DNA of 64,000 nucleotides from Anaerostipes amylophilus (GCF_025567365.1 NZ_JAOQJG010000003.1:124001-188000); one strand, 5' to 3'. Shown: positions 24,287 to 33,581, counted from the first letter of the stretch. Notes: generated from the sequence alone by a model not told the origin. Made by a program: numbers and translations.

Positions 24287-26707
24287 ATGGATACACCAAT
24301 TTCATGGATCAAAGCTTATGTGCCTGATCTTGATTGCACACCACAGGAATATGCAGATAAAATGACATTATCTGGTTCCAACATGGAAAGTGTCACATAT
24401 TTAGATAAAAACTTAGAAAAGATCGTAGTCGGAAAGATCGAGAAGATCGAGAAACATCCGGATGCCGATAAACTGATCATCTGCCAGGTAAATGTCGGAG
24501 ATGAAACTATTCAGATCGTAACAGGAGCACCAAATGTATCAGAAGGAGACTTAGTACCAGTTGTCTTAGACGGTGGACGAGTAGCCGGAGGACATGACGG
24601 TGGAAAGAATCCAGAAGATGGAATTAAGATCAAAAAAGGAAAACTTCGTGGAGTAGAATCTTTTGGTATGATGTGTTCTATCGAAGAACTTGGAAGTTCC
24701 AGAGATATGTACCCAGAAGCACCAGAATATGGAATCTACATTTTCAATAAAGATGTGAAACCGGGAGACGATGCAGTCGAAGCTTTAGGACTTCGTGATG
24801 CAGTTGTCGAATTCGAGATCACATCAAACCGTGTAGATTGTTTCAGTATGATCGGTATGGCAAGAGAAGCAGCCGCTACATTTAAGAAAGACTTCTATCC
24901 ACCAGTCGTTACAAAGACTGGAAATGATGAAGATGTCAACGATTACATTAAAGTAAGAGTTGAAGACGTAGACCTTTGCCCAAGATACACAGCAAGAGTT
25001 GTGAAAAATATCAAATTAGCTCCATCACCAGAATGGATGCAGAGAAGATTATCTGCAATGGGAATCCGTCCGATCAATAACTTAGTTGATATCACAAACT
25101 ACGTGATGGAAGAATACGGACAGCCAATGCATGCATACGATCTTGATACAATTTCAAACAAAGAGATCGTTGTCCGCCGTGCAAAAGCAGGAGACAAATT
25201 CACTACATTAGATGGTGAAGAAAGAACACTGGACGAAAATGTCTTAATGATCTGTGATGGAGAAAAAGAAATCGGTATCGCAGGTATCATGGGTGGAGCA
25301 AACTCTATGGTAACAGATGACATCAAGACATTATTATTCGAAGCAGCATGCTTTGACGGAACAAACATCCGACTTTCTTCTAAGAGAATCGGTTTAAGAA
25401 CGGATGCATCTGGTAAATTCGAAAAAGGATTAGACCCAGAAAATGCAATGGCAGCGATGGATCGTGCATGCCAGTTGATTGAAGAATTAGGAGCTGGAGA
25501 AGTTGTTGGAGGAGCCGTTGACGTTTATCCAAATCCAGTGAAACAGATTCGTCTTCCATTAGAAGTAGACAAGATGAACGCTCTTCTTGGAACAAATGTA
25601 TCCAAAGAAGAAGTATTAGAATATTTTGCGAGAATCGAACTTGGATACGATGAAGCAACAAACGAAGTGATCGTACCATCCTTCCGTCAGGATCTTCACC
25701 GTATGGCAGACCTTGCAGAAGAAGTTGCAAGATTCTACGGATATGACAACATCCCTGTTACATTACCAAACGGAGAATCCACAGCCGGTAAGAAACCATT
25801 CAAGATCCGTGTCGAAGATGTCTGCAGAAATGTAGCAGAACAGAACGGATTTAGCGGTGGAATGACATATTCTTTCGAAAGTCCAAAAGTATTCGATAAA
25901 TTATTATTACCTGAAGATGCAAAAGAACGTCAGGCAATCGAGATTTCAAACCCATTAGGAGAAGACTTCAGTATTATGAGAACGGTTTCCTTAAACGGAA
26001 TGTTAACATCTCTTGCTACAAACTTAGCACACAGAAATAAAAACGTAAGACTATACGAATTTGGAAATATCTATATTCCAAAAGCATTACCATTAACAGA
26101 ATTACCAGATGAAAGAATGCAGATGACACTTGGAATGTACGGAGAATGTGACTTCTTCACATTAAAAGGTGTTGTAGAAGACATACTTGATTCCCTTGGA
26201 TTAGGTGGAACATCTGAATATACACCAACAACTAAACATCCATTCTTACACCCAGGAAGAGCTGCAGATGTCACAATCGATGGAGAAAAGATCGCTTACA
26301 TCGGACAGATCCATCCAGAAGTTATGGATAACTACAACATGAAAGGCGAAGTCTATGTAGCAGTCATCGACATGCCAACATTAGTACCAAAAGCAACCTT
26401 CGACCGCAAATACGAAGGAGTAGCCAAATTCCCAGCAATGAAACGTGACTTAAGTATGGTTATGAAGAAAGACATCTTCGTTGGACAGCTTGAGAAGATC
26501 TTCAAAGACAAAGGTGGAAAACTTCTTGAATCCTACGAATTATTCGATGTCTACGAAGGAGACCAGATCGAAAAAGGATACAAATCCGTAGCATACTCCT
26601 TAACATTCAGAGCAAAAGATCGTACATTAGAAGATGCAGAAGTATCTAAGATCGTTGAGAAGATTCTTGATGAACTTAAGAAATTAGGCGTTGAATTACG
26701 TGCTTAA
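24287..26707 (+). CDS. pheT: Phenylalanyl-tRNA synthetase beta subunit
   Basis: 806 residues. Domains in order: tRNA-binding OB fold (about 40-155), B3/B4 editing domain (about 210-390), B5 (about 402-477), catalytic-like domain, and C-terminal FDX-ACB anticodon-binding domain (from about 715: KFPAMKRDLSMVMKKD). The beta subunit edits mischarged Tyr-tRNA-Phe and binds the tRNA. It begins 54 bp after pheS with AAAGGAGAATAAAAGTA upstream and is co-transcribed. A terminator follows 32 bp after the stop. Confidence 0.97.
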   Translation: MDTPISWIKAYVPDLDCTPQEYADKMTLSGSNMESVTYLDKNLEKIVVGKIEKIEKHPDADKLIICQVNVGDETIQIVTGAPNVSEGDLVPVVLDGGRVAGGHDGGKNPEDGIKIKKGKLRGVESFGMMCSIEELGSSRDMYPEAPEYGIYIFNKDVKPGDDAVEALGLRDAVVEFEITSNRVDCFSMIGMAREAAATFKKDFYPPVVTKTGNDEDVNDYIKVRVEDVDLCPRYTARVVKNIKLAPSPEWMQRRLSAMGIRPINNLVDITNYVMEEYGQPMHAYDLDTISNKEIVVRRAKAGDKFTTLDGEERTLDENVLMICDGEKEIGIAGIMGGANSMVTDDIKTLLFEAACFDGTNIRLSSKRIGLRTDASGKFEKGLDPENAMAAMDRACQLIEELGAGEVVGGAVDVYPNPVKQIRLPLEVDKMNALLGTNVSKEEVLEYFARIELGYDEATNEVIVPSFRQDLHRMADLAEEVARFYGYDNIPVTLPNGESTAGKKPFKIRVEDVCRNVAEQNGFSGGMTYSFESPKVFDKLLLPEDAKERQAIEISNPLGEDFSIMRTVSLNGMLTSLATNLAHRNKNVRLYEFGNIYIPKALPLTELPDERMQMTLGMYGECDFFTLKGVVEDILDSLGLGGTSEYTPTTKHPFLHPGRAADVTIDGEKIAYIGQIHPEVMDNYNMKGEVYVAVIDMPTLVPKATFDRKYEGVAKFPAMKRDLSMVMKKDIFVGQLEKIFKDKGGKLLESYELFDVYEGDQIEKGYKSVAYSLTFRAKDRTLEDAEVSKIVEKILDELKKLGVELRA

Positions 26708-26738
26708 TTGTGATTGAAAATAAAATAAAGTGAGAATT

Positions 26739-26776
26739 AAAATCCTCTGGCAGATAATATTGTCAGGGGATTTTTT
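26739..26776 (+). terminator. pheST terminator
   Basis: AAAATCCTCTGGCA pairs with TGTCAGGGGATTTT across an 8 nt loop, ending in a T run. Confidence 0.85.
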
Positions 26777-26858
26777 GAATTTATATATAGCAAAATTGGA
26801 ATTTACCATCATTTGTGTTAATATAAAAATAAAAGAAAGGAAACGAGGTGACAGCAGA

Positions 26859-28040
26859 ATGGGAATTTATCTAAATCCGCCAGCAGACGGCTTTGAAGAT
26901 ATTTTAAAAGATGATATCTATGTGGATAAAACAGAATTGATTGCATATACCAATCAGGTTCTGGGAACAACAAGAAAGCTTACATGTTTCAGCAGACCAA
27001 GAAGATTCGGAAAATCTTTCGCAGCCCAGATGTTAGTTGCCTATTATTCAAAAGGTACAAAATCTGAGCATTTATTTAAAGACTTAAAAATTGCAAAAGA
27101 TATAGAAGAAAAAAGCCATTACAAACAATATTTAAATCAATGCGATGTCCTATTCTGGGACATGACATGGTTTATTACCAATGCCCGGAATATCGAAGAT
27201 ACGGTAAAAGATCTTCAAAGAAAAATAATTTTCGAATTAAAAGGAGAGTTTACAGACTGCATAGAACAAGAAACAATAGCACTTCCAGAAGCACTCCTGC
27301 AGATCAGTGCGGTCACAGGACGAAAGTTTTTTATCATTATCGATGAATGGGATGCGTTATTTCGAGAAGCCCAAACAGATCAGAGACTGCAGGAAGAATA
27401 TATCCAGTTGTTAAGAGGATTGTTTAAAGGGATACAAGTTTCAAGATTCTTAAGTGGAGCCTATATGACAGGAATTCTTCCAATCAAAAAATACGGAACA
27501 CAATCAGCATTAACTGATTTCTACGAATACACGATGCTGGAACCAGGACCATTAGCAGAATTTGTAGGATTTACAGAACAAGAAGTCAAAGATTTATGCA
27601 AAGAGCAGCAAATCGATTTTGAACAGGCAAAAAAATGGTACGATGGCTACTGCTTCGGACAGACAGGACATATTTATAATCCGAATTCCGTAATGAAAGC
27701 AATATTTAACAAGCGATTCAGCAACTACTGGACCCAGACAGAGACATATGAATCACTAAGAGTTTATATCGACTTAAACTTTGACGGCTTAAAAGATATG
27801 ATAGTAGATCTGATAGGAGAAAAACACTGCAGAATCGATACAGGATCATTTCAAAATGATATGACATCACTGAAAAATAAAGATGATGTATTAACATTAT
27901 TGGTACATTTAGGATATTTAGCGTATGATATTGATCAAAAAGAAGTTTATATTCCAAATGAAGAGATCCGTCAGGAATTTATTAGGGCGATTAAGAACGG
28001 AAAAAGACAGGAACTAGTTAAAACCAATAACCTAAATTAA
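26859..28040 (+). CDS. AAA-ATPase-like protein lacking its C-terminal nuclease domain
   Basis: 393 residues from ATG 26859 (AAGGAAACGAGGTG upstream); an upstream in-frame start at 26730 overlaps the pheT terminator and is rejected. The N-terminus IYLNPPADGF, YVDKTELI and a Walker A SRPRRFGKS (residues 45-53), with Walker B FFIIIDEWDAL and later YDGYCFG, define the AAA-ATPase-like/DUF1703 family common in gut Clostridia and Bacteroidetes. Full-length members have about 520-580 residues with a C-terminal PD-(D/E)XK nuclease-like domain. Here the protein stops right after IPNEEIRQEF, so that domain is absent. Cellular role unknown, possibly defence-related. A perfect long hairpin follows immediately. 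Confidence 0.8.
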   Translation: MGIYLNPPADGFEDILKDDIYVDKTELIAYTNQVLGTTRKLTCFSRPRRFGKSFAAQMLVAYYSKGTKSEHLFKDLKIAKDIEEKSHYKQYLNQCDVLFWDMTWFITNARNIEDTVKDLQRKIIFELKGEFTDCIEQETIALPEALLQISAVTGRKFFIIIDEWDALFREAQTDQRLQEEYIQLLRGLFKGIQVSRFLSGAYMTGILPIKKYGTQSALTDFYEYTMLEPGPLAEFVGFTEQEVKDLCKEQQIDFEQAKKWYDGYCFGQTGHIYNPNSVMKAIFNKRFSNYWTQTETYESLRVYIDLNFDGLKDMIVDLIGEKHCRIDTGSFQNDMTSLKNKDDVLTLLVHLGYLAYDIDQKEVYIPNEEIRQEFIRAIKNGKRQELVKTNNLN

Positions 28041-28042
28041 AG

Positions 28043-28104
28043 AATAGAATTATAGAAATAGAACCGAGACCATATGAGCTCGGTTCTATTTCTATAATTC
28101 TATT
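28043..28104. terminator. Perfect 26-bp inverted repeat, probable terminator
   Basis: 28043-28068 is exactly complementary to 28079-28104 (core GAACCGAG / CTCGGTTC, loop 28069-28078). It starts 2 bp after the AAA-ATPase stop. It is unusually long and symmetric for a terminator, and the T run is weak (TTCTATT inside the arm). A terminator role is likely but not certain. Confidence 0.6.
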
Positions 28105-28142
28105 CATCTACAACTTAAGTCAATGAAACTTTCTTCAAAAAA

Positions 28143-28201
28143 TTATTGTTTTTCAATAATTTCCATGCTACAATAATCTTGAAATTATCGAAAAACAATA
28201 A
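28143..28201 (+). promoter_or_regulatory. Promoter with twin operators of the DUF2975/XRE operon
   Basis: Operator 1 is TTATTG-TTTTT-CAATAA (28143-28159), a perfect dyad. Operator 2 is TTATCG-AAAAA-CAATAA (28185-28201), with one mismatch. A promoter lies between: TTGTTT (28146-28151, inside operator 1), 17 bp, TACAAT (28169-28174). Binding of a dimeric XRE repressor to both would shut the promoter. The gene's ribosome binding site follows at once. Confidence 0.6.
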
Positions 28202-28216
28202 TTAGAGGTGGATAGG

Positions 28217-28966
28217 ATGAAATCAAACATAAATAAATTAATCCTGATCGAAGTCATCGCAGGAATCCTTGTTGCATTCACAGGACTATTATTTTATTCC
28301 ATGTATATGTTCATCAATCCAGGACTCATGTATCAGAAAATGCCAGACATTTTTTCAATGGACCAAAGCAGTCTGATTGTAATGAAAATTATTTACGCAT
28401 TCATCGTTTACAGCGTCCTGATCATGTGGTTGATCATGAAAGCGATCCGTTTTCTTGGAGATGACAGCCAGAAGAATTGGAAAAGCCGCTTGTATTTTGG
28501 GATGAAAGGACTGATTGCTGCACTAGTCAGTTATTACACGCTTTTGATCACATATGCAAAGACATTTGAACTGCTTCATAAGAGCGAAAATAAACTGCAA
28601 AATGTATCTTCGATAGAATGGTTTAAATCAGTATTACAGTTATTACCAATCATTATGACAATCCTGCTATTTATCAACATCATTCATGTAGTAAAAGCAA
28701 TCGAAGATCATAAGGAAGAGCAGCAGATGATGACGGTGGCAAGACTTGCAGGTGTCGCAAAGGTTACCGCAGTGGTTACAGTCATATCAGATTTTATCCT
28801 GAATTTTTATCAGTTTTTGCTTGGAGCGACTTTACAGAATGTAAATGTCACGTTTGCGCCAGACGTATCCATGGAACCATTGATCATAGCATTTGGAGCA
28901 TTGATCTTCCATGAATACTTCAAGTGGACCAAACAGCTAAAAGAAGAAAATGACCAGTTTATATAG
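28217..28966 (+). CDS. DUF2975-family membrane protein
   Basis: 249 residues with four membrane spans (LIEVIAGILVAFTGLLFY, IIYAFIVYSVLIMWLI, LIAALVSYYTLLITYA or LPIIMTILLFINII, and PLIIAFGALIFHEYF). The C-terminal LKEENDQFI matches the LKEEND-xx ending of DUF2975 proteins. The ATG at 28217 is preceded by AGAGGTGG. DUF2975 genes are regularly followed by a small YozG-type XRE regulator, as here. Function unknown; a membrane sensor or partner of the regulator is a guess. Confidence 0.75.
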   Translation: MKSNINKLILIEVIAGILVAFTGLLFYSMYMFINPGLMYQKMPDIFSMDQSSLIVMKIIYAFIVYSVLIMWLIMKAIRFLGDDSQKNWKSRLYFGMKGLIAALVSYYTLLITYAKTFELLHKSENKLQNVSSIEWFKSVLQLLPIIMTILLFINIIHVVKAIEDHKEEQQMMTVARLAGVAKVTAVVTVISDFILNFYQFLLGATLQNVNVTFAPDVSMEPLIIAFGALIFHEYFKWTKQLKEENDQFI

Positions 28967-28980
28967 AAGGAATGATAGTT

Positions 28981-29205
28981 ATGGCAATTAAAATACATTT
29001 GGATGATATCTTAAAAGAGCGAAATATGACATCCAAAGAACTATGTAAAAAAGTCCATATTACAGAAGCAAACCTGTCAATCTTAAGAAGCGGCAAGGCA
29101 AAAGGAGTACGTTTCTCAACGATCAATAAGATCTGCTATTATCTTGAGTGTGATGTTGGAGATATCTTGAAATTTGACGGGAGATTGGAGAAAGAAGATG
29201 AGTAG
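28981..29205 (+). CDS. Small XRE (Cro/CI, YozG-like) transcriptional regulator
   Basis: 74 residues forming a single helix-turn-helix: LDDILKERNMTSKELCKKV, ITEANLSILRSGKAKGVRFS, then CDVGDILKF. GAAGGAATGATAGTT precedes the ATG. It is the partner of the DUF2975 gene and the likely ligand of the twin operators at 28143-28201, giving autoregulation. It overlaps the next gene by 8 bp. Confidence 0.85.
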   Translation: MAIKIHLDDILKERNMTSKELCKKVHITEANLSILRSGKAKGVRFSTINKICYYLECDVGDILKFDGRLEKEDE

Positions 29206-30064
29206 GGGAATAAGAAAAACAGGAGTATTGGCAATGGTTGTGATGCTGGCAGCAACTCTATCAGGATGCCGCCTTGCAAAAAAAGACGAGGATGGAACAG
29301 TAAAGAAAACATTGTATGGTGCTTATGCAGTTGTAGGAAAGAGTCTGGATGATCCAGACATTCCAGATCCAGAGATGGAAGGAACAACCGTTGGGCAGAA
29401 AGATAAAAAAGGATTTGTTCATTTTAAAAAGATCAAGGGATATTTCTTTTTTCATAAATACGATCAGAAAGAAAATACGATCAGCATGGATGGTGATCCA
29501 CAGTTGACTCATTTTTCAGGCGGCTCTAATATGAAAGATGGCGAGATCCAAAAAGATAAATGGCAAAAGACAGGCCAGTCATGTAAGGCAACAATTTATG
29601 TTCAGGAAACAAAAGGAATCACAAAAGTGCAGATTGGAAGTGTATATAAAAGAGCAGATGGTACATTTTATCTGGAACCTTCAGGAAGGTCTTCTGTGCA
29701 GGATCTATGTAAAACAGGAGGGTCTGGGATCAGCCAATCTTTTTCTGTGGATACAGAAGAAGGAAAGATGACATACCGTGTGGACTTTAAAGCAGACCGT
29801 GCAGTCAAAAAGATTCAGATCATCGAAATGAACAAAGATGATGTCAAGATCAAAAAAACAGCCTATATTTCACCTGAAATAAAACAATACCAGATGCAAA
29901 AAGACACAGCATATGTTATCATAAATGAACAGCTGATCGGTATGAAAGGTCAAACGATCAACAGACAGAAGATACATTCAGCAAAGAAGAATTTCACATA
30001 TAAATGGAAGCAGCTTGGAGATGATGGAGTATTGACACCGACAGACTTGAAGTTTAAAAAGTAA
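29198..30064 (+). CDS. Putative lipoprotein of unknown function
   Basis: 288 residues. The ATG at 29198 overlaps the end of the regulator gene (ATGAGTAG), so translation is probably coupled. The signal peptide ends in a lipobox (AATLSGC). The mature protein has a low-complexity start, a FVHFKKIKGYFFFHKYDQ segment, and about 150 residues of predicted beta structure (TYRVDFKADRAVKKIQIIEM). No family is recognised. Operon membership with the DUF2975 protein and XRE regulator suggests a shared envelope-related task. Confidence 0.7.
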   Translation: MSRGIRKTGVLAMVVMLAATLSGCRLAKKDEDGTVKKTLYGAYAVVGKSLDDPDIPDPEMEGTTVGQKDKKGFVHFKKIKGYFFFHKYDQKENTISMDGDPQLTHFSGGSNMKDGEIQKDKWQKTGQSCKATIYVQETKGITKVQIGSVYKRADGTFYLEPSGRSSVQDLCKTGGSGISQSFSVDTEEGKMTYRVDFKADRAVKKIQIIEMNKDDVKIKKTAYISPEIKQYQMQKDTAYVIINEQLIGMKGQTINRQKIHSAKKNFTYKWKQLGDDGVLTPTDLKFKK

Positions 30065-30087
30065 AATCAGGAGGATAAAATTGAAAT

Positions 30088-31413
30088 ATGAAAGATAAAA
30101 GAGAATCATTTAACAGCAGGTGGGGATTTATCCTCGCCTGCATTGGTTCGGCAGTTGGTATGGGAAATATATGGATGTTTCCGACAAGGGTATCTTTGTA
30201 TGGGGGAGGTTCCTTTTTGATCCCATATTTTATCTTTGTCGTTGTGATCGCATCCACTGGTGTGATCGGAGAGATGAGTTTTGGACGTGCGGCAAGGTCT
30301 GGACCGATTGATGCATTTGGGATGGTCTGTGAGAAGAAAGGAAAGAGAAAAGTCGGGGAAGGGTTAGGAATGATACCAGTTCTTGGTTCTCTTGCTATGG
30401 CAATCGGATATACAGTTGTGATGGGGTGGATCTTAAAATATGCTGTTGGAACTTTCACAGGGGCAACACTTGCACCAAAGACGATCGAAGAATTTGGCGG
30501 ACGTTTTGGAACAATGGCATCTGCATTTGGAAATAACATCTGGCAGATTTTAGCTTTGATCTTATGCATGTGTATTTTAATCTTTGGTGTAGGAGCAGGG
30601 ATTGAGAAAGCCAATAAGATTTTAATGCCAATTTTCTTTGCGCTGTTTGTGATCCTTGGAATCTACGTGGCATTTCAGCCAGGGGCAGCAACGGGATATC
30701 AATATATTTTCAGAGTCGATAAGGCGGCCATCTTAGATCCAAAGACATGGATCTTTGCACTAGGACAGGCCTTCTTTTCCTTATCCGTCGCAGGAAATGG
30801 AACATTGATCTATGGATCGTATTTATCCGATGAAGAAGACATCCCATCATCTGCAGCAAGAGTTGCATTTTTTGATACGGTTGCTGCGATGCTTGCAGCA
30901 CTCGTGATCATCCCAGCTATGGCAACAACTGGAGCAACACTGGATCAAGGAGGACCGGGGCTGTTATTTATCTATCTTCCAAACCTGATCAACTCCATGC
31001 CAGGAAGTACGATCATCGCGATCATCTTTTTCGTTGCAGTGCTTTTTGCGGGAATGACATCACTGATCAATCTCTACGAAGCACCGATCGCAACCGTACA
31101 GGAAAAACTCCACGTAGGAAGAAAGACCGCCTGCGTGATCATCGCAGTGATCGGCGTGATCGTATCCTTATTGATCCAGGGCATCGTATCTGACTGGATG
31201 GATATCCTATCCATTTACATCTGCCCATTAGGAGCGGGGCTTGCAGGAATCATGTTCTTCTGGGTAGCAGGAAAGAAATATGTAGAAACACAGGTAAACA
31301 AGGGAAGAGAAAATAAATTTACGAAATTATATTATCCAATCTGTAAATATATTTATGTGCCAATCTGTATTTTAGTATTGGTACTTGGAATTGCATTAGG
31401 AGGAATCGGATAA
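30088..31413 (+). CDS. Sodium-dependent transporter, NSS family
   Basis: 441 residues and about 11-12 membrane helices. The N-terminus RWGFILACIGSAVGMGNIWM carries the conserved helix 1 of neurotransmitter:sodium symporters (LeuT type), with the unwound GxAVGxGNxWxFP-like sequence. Likely an amino acid:Na+ symporter; substrate not deducible. GGAGGATAAAATTG precedes the gene. It may be co-transcribed with the lipoprotein gene 23 bp upstream and the next gene 2 bp downstream. Confidence 0.9.
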   Translation: MKDKRESFNSRWGFILACIGSAVGMGNIWMFPTRVSLYGGGSFLIPYFIFVVVIASTGVIGEMSFGRAARSGPIDAFGMVCEKKGKRKVGEGLGMIPVLGSLAMAIGYTVVMGWILKYAVGTFTGATLAPKTIEEFGGRFGTMASAFGNNIWQILALILCMCILIFGVGAGIEKANKILMPIFFALFVILGIYVAFQPGAATGYQYIFRVDKAAILDPKTWIFALGQAFFSLSVAGNGTLIYGSYLSDEEDIPSSAARVAFFDTVAAMLAALVIIPAMATTGATLDQGGPGLLFIYLPNLINSMPGSTIIAIIFFVAVLFAGMTSLINLYEAPIATVQEKLHVGRKTACVIIAVIGVIVSLLIQGIVSDWMDILSIYICPLGAGLAGIMFFWVAGKKYVETQVNKGRENKFTKLYYPICKYIYVPICILVLVLGIALGGIG

Positions 31414-31415
31414 TT

Positions 31416-32102
31416 ATGCCAGGATATATTTTACATTTAACTGCAGCACAGATGTTTTTAAAACAAACAAAAAAAGAGCAGGAATTGTTTGTCAATAAGC
31501 AGGAAACAAATAATTTTTTAATTGGAAATCTGATGCCAGATACAACAAAAGATAAAGCAAGATCACATTTTAGAGATCCCAAATATCAAGGAAATATGGT
31601 AGAATATCCAGAAATATCATGGTTTGCGAGGAAATATCATAATATTTTACATGATCCGAGTGTAATGGGATATTTATTTCATTTATATATCGACCGGAAG
31701 TTTTTCAAAGAATACATGCCAAGAATTATAGAATTCCGAGATAAAGAAGATCGGGTAGAGGAAAAAATGAACAAGGTAAAATATGTGATCTTAAAAAGAA
31801 CTGGAGAAAAGATTTTAAAAGAAGATTTTTTCTCAGAGAAATATTATTATGGTGACTATACGAAGATGAACACGTATCTGTTCAATCATTATCATATACC
31901 GATCAGACTTGATCCAGAAGTTAATAATCCAGGAATTGAAGAAGTTTCTTATCGGAATGTAAAAAATGTTTTAAAAGAATTAGAAGGATACCTGACAGTG
32001 CCAGAAGAGGCGGTAAAGAATGTTAAAGTATTCGATGTGGAAGATTTATTATCATTTTTGGAAAACAGTGTAGAAAAATATAACCCATGGAACTGTGAGT
32101 AA
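31416..32102 (+). CDS. Conserved protein resembling zinc-dependent phospholipase C family
   Basis: 228 residues. Histidines and aspartates sit in a spaced pattern: MPGYILHLTAAQ, NFLIGNLMPDTTKD, ARSHF and GYLFHLYIDRKFF, resembling the zinc site of the PF00882-type phospholipase C/HD-like helical fold (start, LMPD, GYLFHLYxD). No signal peptide, so probably cytoplasmic. The start is 2 bp after the transporter stop, so probably translationally coupled. Its last codons form the 5' arm of a terminator. Family assignment is tentative. Confidence 0.55.
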   Translation: MPGYILHLTAAQMFLKQTKKEQELFVNKQETNNFLIGNLMPDTTKDKARSHFRDPKYQGNMVEYPEISWFARKYHNILHDPSVMGYLFHLYIDRKFFKEYMPRIIEFRDKEDRVEEKMNKVKYVILKRTGEKILKEDFFSEKYYYGDYTKMNTYLFNHYHIPIRLDPEVNNPGIEEVSYRNVKNVLKELEGYLTVPEEAVKNVKVFDVEDLLSFLENSVEKYNPWNCE

Positions 32103-32128
32103 GAGCAGTTCCATGGGTTATGTTTTAT
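32081..32128. terminator. Bidirectional terminator overlapping the 3' end of a CDS
   Basis: TAACCCATGGAACTG (32081-32095) pairs perfectly with CAGTTCCATGGGTTA (32106-32120), then TGTTTTATTT. The left arm lies in the last codons of the upstream gene. The hairpin also stands at the 3' end of the convergent argG gene (stop at 32125). Confidence 0.82.
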
Positions 32129-33354
32129 TTATTATTATTCTTTTCAGCTTCCTGCATCTTCATAGCACGAACTTTCAAAGGAAGTCCAAATAATGTAATA
32201 AATCCATCTGCATCATGATGATCATACATATCACCAGTTGTGAAAGATGCTAAAGATTCATTGTATAAGCTGTATGGAGAAGTAGTTCCAGCTTTGATGA
32301 TATTACCTTTGTAAAGTTTGAATTTAACTTCACCTGTTACATATTTCTGAGTAGATGTAACGAATGCCTGGATTGCTTCACGAAGTGGAGTGAACCATTT
32401 TCCTTCGTATACAACTTGAGCCATCTGGCTTCCAAGTTTCTTCTTAGCTTCCATTGTTTCACGGTCAAGGATCAATTCTTCTAACTGTTCGTGAGCTGCC
32501 ATTAAGATTGTTCCACCTGGAGTTTCGTATACACCACGGGATTTCATTCCTACAACACGGTTTTCAACGATGTCGACGATACCGATACCATTTTCGCCAC
32601 CAAGACGGTTTAATTCAGTGATGATCTCAGAAACTTTCATTTCTTTTCCATTTAATGTCTTAGGAACACCAGCTTCAAATGTCATAGTAACTTCTGTTTC
32701 TTTATCAGGAGCGTTCTGTGGAGTTACTCCTAAAACAAGCATGTTATCATAGTTTGGTGCTAAAGAAGGATCTTCTAATTCAAGACCTTCGTGGCTGATA
32801 TGCCATAAGTTACGGTCACGGCTGTAGCTGTGGCTTGCATCAAATGGAAGATGGATTCCGTGTGCTTCACAGAATTCAATTTCATCTTCACGAGACTGCA
32901 TTGTCCATACGTCTGTCATACGCCATGGAGCGATGATCTTGATGTCTGGAGCTAAAGCTTTGATACCAAGTTCAAAACGGATCTGGTCATTTCCTTTTCC
33001 TGTAGCACCGTGGCAGATAGCAACTGCGTTTTCTTTTCTTGCAATCTCAACTAATTTCTTAGCGATTGCTGGACGAGCCATAGATGTTCCAAGAAGATAC
33101 TGATGTTCGTATACAGCACCTGCCTGTACGCATGGCATGATGTAGTTATCACAGAAATCATCAACGATATCTTCGATATATAATTTAGATGCTCCGGATA
33201 ATTTTGCTCTTTCATCAAGTCCGTCTAATTCGTTACCCTGTCCACAGTTAACGCAGCAACAGATAACTTCATAGTCAAATGTTTCCTTAAGCCAAGGAAT
33301 CAGAGCTGTAGTATCAAGACCTCCGGAATATGCTAAAACAACTTTTTCTTTCAT
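32125..33354 (-). CDS. argG: Argininosuccinate synthase
   Basis: 409 residues. Joins citrulline and aspartate with ATP to argininosuccinate. The PP-loop AYSGGLDTT is at residues 7-15; SYSRDRNLWHISHEG and the arm GDMYDHHDADGFI are typical. The ATG at 33354 is chosen over an upstream in-frame start because AGGAGG lies 10 bp before it and it gives the standard MKEKVVLAYSGG start. It is divergent from argC-J-B-D. argH and argF are not in the window. Confidence 0.96.
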   Translation of the reverse strand: MKEKVVLAYSGGLDTTALIPWLKETFDYEVICCCVNCGQGNELDGLDERAKLSGASKLYIEDIVDDFCDNYIMPCVQAGAVYEHQYLLGTSMARPAIAKKLVEIARKENAVAICHGATGKGNDQIRFELGIKALAPDIKIIAPWRMTDVWTMQSREDEIEFCEAHGIHLPFDASHSYSRDRNLWHISHEGLELEDPSLAPNYDNMLVLGVTPQNAPDKETEVTMTFEAGVPKTLNGKEMKVSEIITELNRLGGENGIGIVDIVENRVVGMKSRGVYETPGGTILMAAHEQLEELILDRETMEAKKKLGSQMAQVVYEGKWFTPLREAIQAFVTSTQKYVTGEVKFKLYKGNIIKAGTTSPYSLYNESLASFTTGDMYDHHDADGFITLFGLPLKVRAMKMQEAEKNNNK

Positions 33355-33405
33355 GAAATAAATCCTCCTAAGTGTATATTGACGGGATGCTTTCTTATCT
33401 TTCTT

Positions 33406-33435
33406 ATTATATAGAATGTAATATTTCGAAATCAA
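33406..33435 (-). promoter_or_regulatory. argG promoter
   Basis: On the minus strand TTGATT (33435-33430), 18 bp spacer, TATAAT (33411-33406), about 50 bp before argG. Confidence 0.6.
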
Positions 33436-33561
33436 AATCCCGCATGTTCATATAAATATTTGCTTGTCTATTAATATACGTTATATTTGCATCTTTTGCA
33501 AGTTCTATTTTCGAAAATAATGAATATTTATAACATAAAAATGAATAAAATGAAAAACAAT

Positions 33562-33575
33562 TGCATATTTATACA
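33562..33575. promoter_or_regulatory. ARG box (ArgR/AhrC operator)
   Basis: TGCATATTTATACA matches the consensus TGNATNNNNATNCA completely. A weaker match TGAATATTTATAAC is at 33521-33534. Both lie between the divergent argG and argC genes, the first ending 7 bp upstream of the argC -35 hexamer, so arginine-dependent repression is expected. Confidence 0.65.
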
Positions 33576-33581
33576 AAACTA

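Noticed and set aside
26730..26858. N-terminal extension of the AAA-ATPase-like protein
   Set aside because: It would be translated from within the pheT terminator and does not resemble the family start.
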